From: Podospora bellae-mahoneyi
Lineage: Eukaryota; Ascomycota; Sordariomycetes; Sordariales; Podosporaceae
Assembly: GCF_035222275.1 (NCBI RefSeq)
Contig: NC_085881.1
Coordinates: 2,728,001-2,792,000, forward strand
DNA length: 64,000 bases
Direction: 5' to 3'
Below the pieces are notes generated by a model. It did no database searches. It was not told the DNA's origin and saw only the letters and a list, made by a program, of their open reading frames with translations. Position numbers and translations under genes: made by a program. Shown one piece after another: positions 1 through 9,546 of the stretch (the stretch's first letter is position 1; every line of letters starts with the position of its first letter).

Positions 1-839
1 GTTCAGGCCTTCCAACCAGTCAGTTAATATCTCTTCTGCCTGCCTTGAATTGTGCTAATCACCAGTGAAACAGGGCTTTCGCATGTTCGTCGGTGACCTC
101 AATGCCCGGACAATCGAGGAAGCTGCCCGCTTCCGTCAACTCACATACGTCTGCATGGATACTTGGACCTCGCGCGCCCCAGAAACGATGGCCTTCCCGA
201 CAAGAAAATGCCCAGAAGGCATCATGACCTCCGTCCGATTTCCTACTTGCTGGGATGGCAAGAATCTGGACTCCCCCGATCACATGGCGCACATGTCTTA
301 CCCTGAGTATGGAACTTTCGAGAGCGGTGGTCCCTGCCCAGCGAGCCACCCTGTGAGAATGCCGCAGGTTTTCTACGAGGTGGTTTGGGATACCAAGATT
401 TTCAACAATGAGGAGTGGCCTGAGGATGGGAGCAGCCCGTTTGTGTGGAGTTTTGGGGACGCGACGGGTTTCGGGACGCATGGGGATTATTTGTTTGGGT
501 GGAAGGGGGATGCGTTGCAGAGGATTTTGGATGCGCCGTGTTGGTTCAACACGAACTGTGCGAAGGAGAGTGTAAGTGTCGATTGGTATTGGGGGTGGTA
601 GCTGAAGCCCTTTTGTGGAGACGAAAGAGATACTGATGATGTGGGAATACAGAACAGCCCGTTGCAGACGATTGAGCAAATGAATGCGTGTACACAGCCT
701 AGTATGGTGGATGAGGATATCGATGGGTGTAAGTTCCTTAGCCATTGCTGTTGATTGACACTAACGTTGAACAGGGCTTGACGAACTACCTGGTGGTTGG
801 AAAGCGGACTATGGACATGGACATGGTTCAACAGAATGA
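1..839 (+). CDS. DUF1996 domain protein, 3' part
   Basis: C-terminal part (218 residues) of a DUF1996 protein, a fungal secreted or wall-associated family of unknown biochemical function. The gene runs off the left edge. Exons read as 1-18, 74-571, 653-728 and 775-839; all junctions are GT-AG and keep frame. The first splice yields [14 protein letters not shown], the typical start of the second half of DUF1996. The invariant-looking pieces [27 protein letters not shown] and the ending WLDELPGGW follow. Cysteines are frequent, as expected for an extracellular domain. The N-terminus, signal peptide and any WSC domain would lie outside the window. Family assignment is confident; role is unknown. 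Confidence 0.85.
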
Positions 840-1047
840 GGTGACGGTGTACTGAACCCGGTATATGATAGACTCGTACGACTAGATTAAGAATGTGACG
901 ATTTTGATGGTTGATTCAGATCAAGCGTACAGCCATCTTTTGAAACAGCCTTGGCTAATCACAAGTTCACAGCCTGTAAAGGAAACAGACATTCTCGACA
1001 CCCCAGAATCCCACAGCTCTAAACATTCCTCCGACTACATCCCAGTC

Positions 1048-1591
1048 TCAGGCGCAAAGAGTCAACACAACATTGCTGCTGGCGCTGCAAACCCTGACCT
1101 GGCTGCCCGCGGGCGGCACACCAGCAGGCCAAACAATCTCCTGCGTGCAAGCCGGGTCAGCGCTCTTGACGGTGATCTTCTTGCCTACAAAGGCGGGGTT
1201 GTTGCCAAAGACGTTGCTCAGATCAAACCAGACTTGGTTGGCGGCCACGTCGAGATTGTAGGCAAAGATGGTTTGGGGTGTGCCGGGGGTGTAGAGGCCG
1301 TCGGGGTGGGAGGAGATCTTGAGGGCGCGGCCGCCCGTGTTGGGGTCTACGTGAAAGGACTCGGCGTAGTAGCCTACTGTGCCGGAAAGGCCGTAGGGCC
1401 CGGTGATGTTGGTTCCGACTGAGGGGGGAATTAGCTGGTTGAAAAACGTGGAGGAGAGAGGGGGATGGGGGATAGGTACCGGGCCAAACGTAGACGTTGG
1501 AGGTGCACTTGTTGTTTACCCGAGCTGAGCCGATGGCTGAGACGGTGGCTGCCAGGAAGGCAAGGGGGGTGATGAGGTTGGTGAGGAGCAT
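1048..1591 (-). CDS. BYS1-domain secreted protein
   Basis: Predicted 160-residue secreted protein of the BYS1 family (named for the Blastomyces yeast-phase-specific protein, thaumatin-like in size). Exons 1591-1480 and 1418-1048, one 61-nt GT-AG intron; the join restores the VYVWPVGTNITGPYGL stretch. Residues 1-19 form a hydrophobic signal peptide ending near VSAIGS. The mature part keeps the family features: VNNKCTSNVYVW near the start, the SSHPDGLYTPGTPQTIFAY segment, and a Cys-rich end with the final Cys at the penultimate position. It has its own TATA box about 90 bp upstream. Function in filamentous fungi is not established. No close neighbour suggests a shared pathway. Confidence 0.85.
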
Positions 1592-1680
1592 TTTGGTGGT
1601 TGGGTTGTTGAAATTTGAGAGAATGGGATCTAAGATGGTGGGAGGTGATGATGGGATGAGAGGATAAGTGGGTGCTGGGG

Positions 1681-1687
1681 TTTTATA
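1681..1687 (-). promoter_or_regulatory. TATA box of the BYS1 gene
   Basis: TATAAAA on the minus strand, about 90 bp upstream of the BYS1 start codon; position and sequence fit a core promoter. Confidence 0.55.
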
Positions 1688-2863
1688 GCCGGCCTGGCGA
1701 TCTTCTCATGGCGATGCGTTGACTTCGTGAACAGATGCCAACTCAATAGTTTGATGTTTTTATTTTCGTGTTTCCATGCTCAAGTCTACTGACAAGTGCT
1801 CAGATATTCCAGTCATGTTCCTATTGTGTAAGTGATATTGGCGTTCTTGGTAACCTTGTAGAATACGAGCTGTAGCGGCCCATATTTCCAAGCCATCGAA
1901 GGCTACCCATGGCGGTCGTTGACTCTCAGGTGTGAGCAGGGCGTCAAGTGACACCAATATTCCATGTTACCAAGCCCTGATTCCGATCCAGAGTAACACA
2001 ATAGTGCGGGGTGACAGGTGACACTGCTTCTGAGCCAGAATTAGAACACTTTGGATACTTTTGTAGAGTCCTTTTAGTCATGCTAACGACTGTTGGCGGC
2101 GCAACTCTATTTCTTACCAGCATGGCAATTGCGAACTCTGATCCCGCCCAATCTTGGGCCATCTCGCACGAATATGCAGATGAGCTCAAGGTGGTGGCAG
2201 TGCCTTTTGCTCAACGCTTCCAGGTTTCGGTTGTCTCCGAGAGAGCATGCAGTTGGCCATCTGAAAAGGGCAAATTCCGGTCTCGGGACTCACCAGAGGT
2301 GGCATCGGACTGGATACCCATTCTGGAGTCGGTTTCTCCGTCTTACAGATGGCTGGAGGATGATGTCAATAAACCTTGTAGAAGTTGGAGAACACGAAAA
2401 CCCAGTTCTCGTATTATGCAAGGCCGTTGGGGAATATTGCTTGGCGTGCAGGTGCTATTCTTCTTTCCATTGACCTTCGAGTTTCGGCAAGCTACCCGAC
2501 ATTGTATGGGCCTTTAGTACAGATTTATACATGCATAAGCTTTCTCCAGTGCGACTACTCACAAAGCCAAATCTATGTCACCGGCAACTGACTTAGTATT
2601 GAGACTCTTAAGGGACAAGAAGTAAGTGCCACCACATCATTACATCCCTGTATTTGGACTATCTCCTGCTTGAGGCTCAAAGGGAACAGGAATTGGAGCA
2701 AACTCTCGACGCCCACCATGCTAAATCCCCTGTGGTCAATCAAGCCCATGTTCACAGGCAGGAGCAACCCACTTCGCACCTTCCACACTGGACCAGCAGC
2801 ACCTTATATATACCCCACGCTCGCCATCACTCTCATCAAACAAACAACCTGCACAGTAAGAAA
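1688..2863. other. Intergenic, no gene recognised
   Basis: Overlapping open frames occur on both strands (for example 2011-2517 plus), but none shows a known motif, signal peptide, plausible splice structure or consistent codon use. Nothing recognisable. Confidence 0.4.
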
Positions 2864-2991
2864 GCTCTGTGGCGCAGTGGTTAACCGCGATGGGTGGCTG
2901 GCTCCTTCTGAAGAGTCACCACCAAACGTGGGTCGAGCGTAAGTCCAACCACCTCCCTCTGAAGCTGCGAGTTCGAGGCCCAGTACTTTTT
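2864..2991 (+). other. tRNA-like Pol III unit (tRNA relic or SINE-like)
   Basis: Begins GCTCTGTGGCGCAGTGGTTA, a perfect tRNA A-box context (TGGCGCAGTGG at 2870-2880). About 90 bp later is a B-box-like GAGTTCGAGGCC (2969-2980), then a T5 run at 2987-2991 that could end Pol III transcription. The T-stem does not pair properly and no 3' acceptor strand matches GCTCTGT, so a working tRNA is unlikely. A tRNA-derived SINE head or a decayed tRNA fits better. The spacing between boxes is longer than in an intronless tRNA. Confidence 0.35.
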
Positions 2992-3502
2992 GACATTTTC
3001 TCTTTTTATCGGTCTTCAACCACCACATATACTTTTTTTTCGACCACACGTCCCAGCAATGGGTCGTGACAATGATTGAGAAACGCTGCCAGACACTTCA
3101 TCCTTCTTGTCGGCTTGATATTTTGCTATTTTGTTTACATTTACCAATGTCGTAACCTGACTGGAGACCGAGATCATCCGTGATGGGTCTATTCTGTACA
3201 CTTCCATTGCTTGTCTGCCGGAGGTTACTGCGGGGAAGATTTAGAGATAGATTGCTTTTGAATATCACTCTCCTGCATCACCTCACTCCCGTTGGCTGGG
3301 CATTTCGGATGCTTTCCATCAACCAATTTAACCACCAACCATTCCGGCTCCCGGATGGGTACCTGGATGCAAAGCAATTTACAGTGAAACTGTCGTGATA
3401 TCTCAACATCATTTGTGTTGATGTATAATTACACCCAGTAGTCTCACCTTATTCCCCTTCACTGGCTCACCTTCACCACTGACACAAACTTGGAAACTGA
3501 CC

Positions 3503-4195
3503 ATGCTTTTCACCACCGCATTCGCCCTTGCAGCCACCCTGTTTGCGGGTCTGGTGTCTGCCCAGACCCCTGTGGGCTTTACTCCAGCTGTGGAAGCCAA
3601 ATTGGAAGTCATATACGGCACAAAAGCGACCATCGAACCAGGAACAAGATTCACCAAAACAGAGACTGCACGACAACCCACCATTGGCACCAGCGATGTC
3701 GCGCTGAACGGCACATATGTCTGGCTTCTCATTGGTATGTGTCCATTTCCCTTGTACATGACAATACTGACCTCTCCCAGACCTTGACGTGTAAGGCCAA
3801 CATCCTTCACCCTCCCAGACTCCTACTGATCCCCCAACAGCCCCTCCAACTTCCAAAACCCCTCCTCCGGCCCCCGCCGCACCAACCTCCACGCCCTCAT
3901 CACGGGCTTCAAATTCTCCGGGCAGACTGTCTCTGTTGCCGGCGTCAGCAACCCAATCTACACCCTGACATCCTCCTCCACCGGCCCCATCACCTACGTC
4001 GGTCCTTCTCCTCCGGCAGAAAACCCCCCTTACGCCCACAAATACGTCAGCCTGTTGTACGAGACTCCAGAAGGCTTCACCGTGACAAGGCAGCAAGTAG
4101 GACAGACATTCGGCTTCAACTTGACCACATTCGTCGACACTGTTGGGTTGACAGCCGCGCCAGTGAGGGCGAGTTATATCAGTGTAGCTGCATAG
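3503..4195 (+). CDS. secreted PEBP-like protein
   Basis: 198-residue protein with a signal peptide (about residues 1-20, ending VSAQTP) and a phosphatidylethanolamine-binding protein fold. Exons 3503-3734, 3781-3790 and 3841-4195. The middle exon is only 10 bp, but it is needed to build the PEBP hallmark IDLDVPS and keeps the frame into RRTNLHALITGFKF. Other PEBP signatures are GPSPPAENPPYAHKYVSLLY (the GPxPP...HRY motif) and the closing VGQTFGFNLTTFV. PEBPs bind anionic lipids or other ligands; secreted fungal members are poorly characterised. It stands alone with nothing co-oriented nearby. Both introns have GT-AG borders (gtatgt, gtaagg). Confidence 0.85.
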
Positions 4196-4283
4196 GTGCT
4201 CCAAAACAACCATGTCTAACGAATGTTGTGGGGAGTTGAGATCACAGAAATGAGACAAAAATCAAACACCACCCAACCCAGCC

Positions 4284-4609
4284 TCACCCATCCCCGCCCC
4301 CCTGACCATCCACCCCAAAAATCTTGTTCAACTCCCTCTCCGCACTCTGATGCCTCGCCTCCCTCTCCTGACTCTGCTCCCCTCTTGTCCCGCTGGTGCC
4401 GCCTCTTCAAACTCTCCAGCTCACCCGTCAACGCAGCCTCCACCGCAACCGCAGTGTTCTGCAGTTGCTCAATCTCAGCCATTCACGTCGTGTGTGAGAT
4501 TTCTCGCTGTTCTCGGGTGAGCCAGTTCGAGGATCTGTTCAAGTTCTTTTGCCGCAACTCTTATGTCTCTGTAATTTTGTAGTATTTGATCTCGGCGATC
4601 AGGGGCCAT
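4284..4609 (-). pseudogene. decayed small coiled-coil protein gene
   Basis: Reading from an ATG at 4609 gives MAPDRRDQILQNYRDIRVAA and on through KELEQILELAHPRTAR. A second frame (from about 4482) gives EIEQLQNTAVAVEAALTGEL and LKRRHQRDKRG. A third frame gives QSQEREARHQSAERELNKIF and stops at 4284. The three pieces lie end to end, share a charged heptad-like coiled-coil composition, and each ends where the next begins. This indicates one small gene (about 105 residues) broken by two frame changes. No intron with acceptable borders explains the shifts (the only candidate is 28 nt). No family was recognised. Assembly errors could also produce this. Confidence 0.45.
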
Positions 4610-4668
4610 ATGACCGCAGCACGAGAGCCAGTTTCAGGGCTGTTTGGCATTTCGCTTGTGGCATTTTG

Positions 4669-4790
4669 CTGGCTGCTTGTGTATGCCCCTTTCTGGCTAC
4701 TTGTATGTGTCTCCTGTTGGCTACTTGTGTAAATGTCGCTTGCTGGCTACTTGTGTTTGCATCTTCCTGGCTACAAGTGCTGGCGATTAG
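4669..4790 (+). repeat. 24-bp degenerate tandem repeat, about 5 copies
   Basis: CTGGCTACTTGTGT-type units start at 4669, 4693, 4717, 4743 and 4767, giving a 24-bp period with one 26-bp step. Because 24 bp is eight codons, the minus strand stays open as a repeat of eight-residue units, but this looks incidental. It lies just upstream of the decayed coiled-coil gene. Confidence 0.65.
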
Positions 4791-4954
4791 GTCTGCCATC
4801 TTTGCACAAGAACAACCATAATAGAGTCAACAATAAACAAGAAGAAGCGATCACCAAATCCACAAGCCACATATTGAAGACAACACAACGCGACTTTGCA
4901 CACCAATTATCAAGTCAACATACAAAACTATCATACAATACCAAACATTTACTC

Positions 4955-6355
4955 CTACTTTTCCTCCACCACATCCTCCACCACACGCTCCTTCTCACGA
5001 GCCGTCAAAACCTCCTCGGCCTGTTTGACCAAGGCCTGCATCCGCTCGTCCTCAGAAAGCACACGGACCAACTCCACCAAATCCTCCTCCTCCTCCTTTG
5101 TCTCAGCAGGGACCACCGCGCCAGTCTCCTCGCTCACGAGCACTTGCTCGTCCGCGACCGGCTGCCCGGCCACGTTGATCTCGCGCTCCCCCACGAGACC
5201 TTCCTCGTCCGAGCCCTTGTTCTCCACCGCTCGCAAGTGCTCAATCTCTTGTCCGAGCTTGAACTGCCTCTTCTCAGTCTTTCCGCAGCTCGGATAACGC
5301 CTATACTGGGCGTCACCCGGCAAAATTTTGGACAACTTCAAAGTCGCCCACTCGGTATCCACACCAGCGTTCATCCCGACTTGGTGCAAGTTCTTCGCCA
5401 GCGCAGCAGAGTTGGCGGCAAACAACTCAATCTCCTCAATCCGGAACCACGAGATGTACTGGACGCGGTCGTCATCGGGAAGGGTCTCGAATACAGCGAT
5501 GGGGGAGTGGAGGCCAGGGGTGTGCTTAACACTGGGGGTGTTATTGCAACCGACGAGGATGGGGTTCTCGTGTTTCTTCTTCTGCCTGATATATGGTTAT
5601 TGACTGTTGTAGTGTAGAGATCAGACCGACTTACCATTCGCCAGGGACAACAATGCGAGAGATATTCCCATGCAGGCCAAAGATTTCCATGTCGGGACCA
5701 TCCTCAAGGCCATAGCGACGAAACTTTATGTTCTCTGTGGTGGCATTAATACTGCGATGGACCTTTTCCTCCTCCGTAGCCTCCTGATGCTGGGCAAGAA
5801 GGGCAGCTTTCTTCTCATCGTACCCGGGGAGCAAATAATGCCTGGAATTGGTGTAGACAATGCCGTGGCTCTTCCACAAAGGCTGATCATCTTCATGGAC
5901 GATGGCAAAAGCAATACCATCTGGGTTGCCCTCGCCGCTGTTAATGGTCTGAAACTGGTAAGACTCCGGGGAGTCGGGTGAGCACTTGAAGTATCTCAGC
6001 AACACCGAACCCTACAACCAACTCGTTAGCTGAGCTACAGGAAAGGAGGTGGCGACAAGGGAGCTGGCTGGTCACTGACGCTGACGGGCCCGAACCAGTT
6101 GCTACCAGCACGATAGCTGGGCGGGTCGCGGCGGAGGTTAAACCCGCCAGAGGCAGGTGAGGACGAAACATTGTTGATGTCCGAAAGGACACCTCTGGGG
6201 TTCTCGCGGATGGCGGTGAGGGAGGCGGCGTATCCGGCGCCGACGTATCGGCCACGGCCACGGCTTCCGCCACGTCCACCACCACGGCCACGAGAGCCAC
6301 CGCGACCACCACGAGAGCTGCCGCCGCGAGGGCCAGGGGTGTTTCCGCGAGCCAT
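4955..6355 (-). CDS. RGG-rich conserved-looking protein of unknown function
   Basis: Unrecognised 427-residue protein. Exons 6355-6080, 6011-5635 and 5585-4955; total length is an exact multiple of three and both introns have GT-AG ends. Start chosen at 6355 (A at -3, first ATG before the RGG tract); no earlier ATG is needed. Residues about 8-45 are an RGG/GRG tract (RGGRGGSRGRGGGRGGSRGR), typical of RNA-binding or methylated proteins. The central region (about 93-330) looks like a folded domain, with FGPVSGSVLLRYFKC, GDPDMEIFGLHGN-like and RVQYISWFRIEEIELFAANS segments. The last 80 residues are acidic and Glu-rich, likely coiled coil. Binding of RNA is only inferred from the RGG tract. Confidence 0.75.
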
Positions 6356-7187
6356 TTTTTTTTCTTCGGGTTTGGGTAAGCGAAGGAGGGTTTTCGAGTG
6401 TCGTCTACCGCTGGTTGCGATCGTTTGTTGCCGAGGAAGAGAGAAGAGTCTGGGCAACAGATGGAAGAGAATTGAACTGGGTCAGGTTGCAAGTGAAAGA
6501 AACCAGCTTGGATCTTTTCCTTTGCTTTTTGAAGACTTCTGGGTCAAGCTGAAAAGGTTTTTCAAGGGAAAAGCTTTCGGCTCGCGGTATTGGCCAATGG
6601 ATGACATAGAACCCACGAGGGGTAGCGGAATCAGATGTGTAAAGAACGGGGAAGGAGGAAGCGCCTGTCAGCATGCATAGGCGCCTTCCCGGTAAAGACG
6701 AAGTTGAAACAAGTGGGTTGGAAGGTAAAATCTAGTCAGGAGTTGACAAAATTCAGAATCCCTAATTGACAGTTGAAGTAGGCCACACTGTCTAGCTCTA
6801 TCTTTGTGCCTCAAATTAGGATGAATGAATGCAAGGGCAATTACGTATGCGAGGTTGTGATTTGGGAGCTGGATATGTACACATGTGAGGACTTCCTATG
6901 CTACGGCGCTGGCAATTTGAGTGAGAATGTTTGGTGGTTTATGGCATATATGTGACGGCCCAAAATGTGAGGTTATTCACAGAGTACTAACAAAGCCGTT
7001 GCATCTCGCGGATAGGAGCCTCTGTTATTGAAACACACCTTGACACAGCAAGGCAAGCTTCAAGTTCACACCAAGCAAATTGTAGAAACCTCATCTAACA
7101 TTTATCTTACACTCAGGGCCTGTGCACACTGCAAGTAAAATCTCATCCTCGCTTCAGCAACACCACAACATCCTACAAGATATCCAA
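6356..7187. other. Intergenic, promoter region of the RGG gene
   Basis: No gene, repeat or RNA seen. The region next to 6356 is the likely promoter and 5' leader of the minus-strand RGG gene; the end next to 7188 is the 5' flank of a tRNA gene. Confidence 0.4.
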
Positions 7188-7302
7188 GGCTAGATGGCCG
7201 AGCGGTCTAAGGCGCCACGTTAAGGTATTGATCCTTGATTCCAACTCCACCAAGAGTTCCGTGGTCTCGTAAGGGGCGTGAGTTCGAATCTCACTCTAGT
7301 CA
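7188..7302 (+). tRNA. tRNA-Leu (anticodon AAG), with intron
   Basis: Acceptor strands GGCTAGA and TCTAGTC pair over 7 bp (one G-T), with discriminator A at 7302. The D-arm holds the A-box TGGCCGAGCGG. The anticodon stem CCACG (7215-7219) pairs with CGTGG (7260-7264). Anticodon AAG is at 7222-7224. A 33-nt intron (7226-7258) follows position 37, the canonical place. A long variable arm and a T-arm with GTTCGAATC follow, as expected for a class II leucine tRNA. AAG decodes CUU/CUC. The next 400 bp up to the URC4 stop hold nothing recognised. Confidence 0.92.
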
Positions 7303-7702
7303 TTCACTTTTGCTCCCGTGTGTGGTGGAGTCAATGTTCTTTTTGCTGTGAGTGAATTGACAGCATCATCCTTGCCGGCATAGAAGGTATCCGGACAATG
7401 TACTCACATTCAGGTGTTCACATGCTCTTCATTACAGGGAATTGCACCAATATAATAAGCATTCAAGTGGTGAAAGGTTTGACTGAACTCTTTTGCACGG
7501 CAAGCAACCATGGATATCTCATAACAATGCTACAGTGAAGCTTGGAGCTTCACATGCCTACATAATGAACAAATTCGAGGCGATGATAACCTCTAAGACG
7601 AAGGAACTTTTACAGCCTCGGGGACTCTGACTCCGAAGCGACCTGAAGAAAATAGCAAATGCCATCTTAGAACCGACCCCTCCAGCCGCGGACACCATGT
7701 TC

Positions 7703-9546
7703 CTAGAATACTGTCCCATCACTGTCAATCAAGATCGGTGGCTCTTTGGTGTTTGGCCTGCTGACTTCGGCAATCTCCCGGCCACCCTTCCAGCTACCAG
7801 CTTCCAGAACTTGTGCGAGACTCAACTCCCCGCCAGCCAACTCCGCCTTCAAGACTCGGTTAACCTCCAAAGCCAGCATATCGAGGAAGCCCACTGTGAC
7901 ACCCCTCCATTCGACGATAACATCATCGCTAGGCTCAAACATGGGCGCAACCTCGACGGCCTTGGTGCCTGTGCGCTGGCAGTATTCGGCGTAGTGTTGC
8001 AGACCCCGCTCTTGGTCCTCAGGCTTGAGTGTCATAACACCCATGTCGATAAATAGCCCACCGTTTCGGTACTCTGGCAACCCAGTCAGGAGCTCCTGAC
8101 CAGCAAACTGAATCTTCATAATGCTGTGCATGGGTTGCATGAGCGAATACGTAAGCCATTGGGTGAGCTTGTGGAAGGGTAGGATGCTCTCCCAGGGTGC
8201 AATGCCATTCGACTGGCCCGTGGTGTTGGGGAAAGGAGAAAAGGTGGGGCTGGTTGGAGATTGGGCCGGTTGGGGCATAGAGCTGCATGGCCAAGCATCG
8301 CCGAGCGAAACACCATTGATAGCCGTCCGTGATGGCGGCCAAATTGGCGCCAAACCATCCATCAGGACGTTCCAGAGCACCGTAAGAGGCACAATGATCA
8401 CGCTAGATGCTTGTGTTGACGGGTGCGAGAGGATGTGATCTGGTCATATGGTTAGCACACAACTTGGGTCCAGGAACAACCGCATAAAACATACCAAGCA
8501 TGTTGCCTGGCCGGCCATCCTCGCCAAAGTACTCCGTGTTGTTAAGAGCCTCACTCAGGCGAATAAGGAGTTGGGCTCTGCCCTCAAGACCAGCCATTTC
8601 GTTGCCGGGCGTCGACTGAAGTCCCTGAGCCAGCTTCTCGACGGTCAGTTGTCGGAGGCCCTCCTTATCCACTTGGTACTTGTTTGCTGGGCTGCCAGAG
8701 AACAGGCCCTGTGATATGAGTTAGCAAAACGCCGCGATTTCGTCTTTGGAATCGACATACCGTCTTGAACATGTCCAAGGTCGCCACAGCAATGCCCTCT
8801 GATCGTCTGTATACCCGGCCATTCTCGACGCTCTTGTAGCTCCACTTGGTTCCAGCGCCTGCATCAAGCAGAACGCTCACGAGGAAAAGGTCAATCATGC
8901 GTTTGCATTTCTCCGTGTTGTCCACCATATCCTCGGGCCAAGTCGCCAAAAGATGGGCAATTCTGTCACGGCCACCAACGCCAAAATGCTGGTATCGGCC
9001 ATGTGGTGGGATAGTGGTAAAAGGGGCATCGTAATCTCTCTGTGTTTACTTGCTGTTAGCTGCAAGTTCAACATGGTAAGAAAGCCACCCCGCATCGGGC
9101 GTCAAGCCAGTACAGCCACAACGTACCTTGATGATGTTGGCTACAAAAGAGACTACATCGGGAAACTTGCGCATGTCGACATCAAAGTGTCGCAGGTCGT
9201 TCTTCAGGGCCTTGGACCACAAGATTTGGCAACGCTCCCGCACAGCGCTTAAGCTGCGAAGATACCCGGCAGGGTCGAGCTGGGGGTCTGGTGGTCTCGG
9301 CATGTCGACTTTGGGAATTGTGGGATTCATGCCTGTTGGGGAAAAAGGGGTCAAAGGGGTTCCTGGGCCGGCGGTGCTCGTCGTTCCAGCTGATGTGCGG
9401 TTGATGATGCGGGAGCTGGTGTTGATCGGTGTGACAATGCTCGAGGAAGCCGAGGTGAGGGAGGTTTTAGACTGGGAGCTGGCTAGCGCTGGCTGATCGT
9501 CGGCGGCCGCCCTCGGCGCCTTGTCTCTTCTTGAAAACAGGCCCAT
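7703..9546 (-). CDS. URC4: uracil catabolism protein 4 (DUF1688)
   Basis: 549-residue DUF1688 protein, orthologous in look to yeast Lachancea URC4 and Schizosaccharomyces urg3, which act in the URC pathway of uracil degradation. The exact reaction of URC4 is unsettled. Exons 9546-9127, 9039-8761, 8708-8495 and 8439-7703; every junction is GT-AG and the sum is in frame. Family landmarks: RDYDAPFTTIPPHGRYQHF at exon 2 start, GLFSGSPANKYQVDKEGL, IWPPSRTAINGVSLGDAWPC and EYRNGGLFIDMGV. The first 75 residues are Ser/Thr/Pro-rich and low in complexity. Expected to be induced by uracil or derepressed by nitrogen limitation, but no site is visible here. Other URC genes are not in the window. Confidence 0.93.

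Noticed and set aside
2011-2517. 168-codon open frame, plus strand
   Set aside because: Low support: overlapped by two other frames and no recognisable feature.
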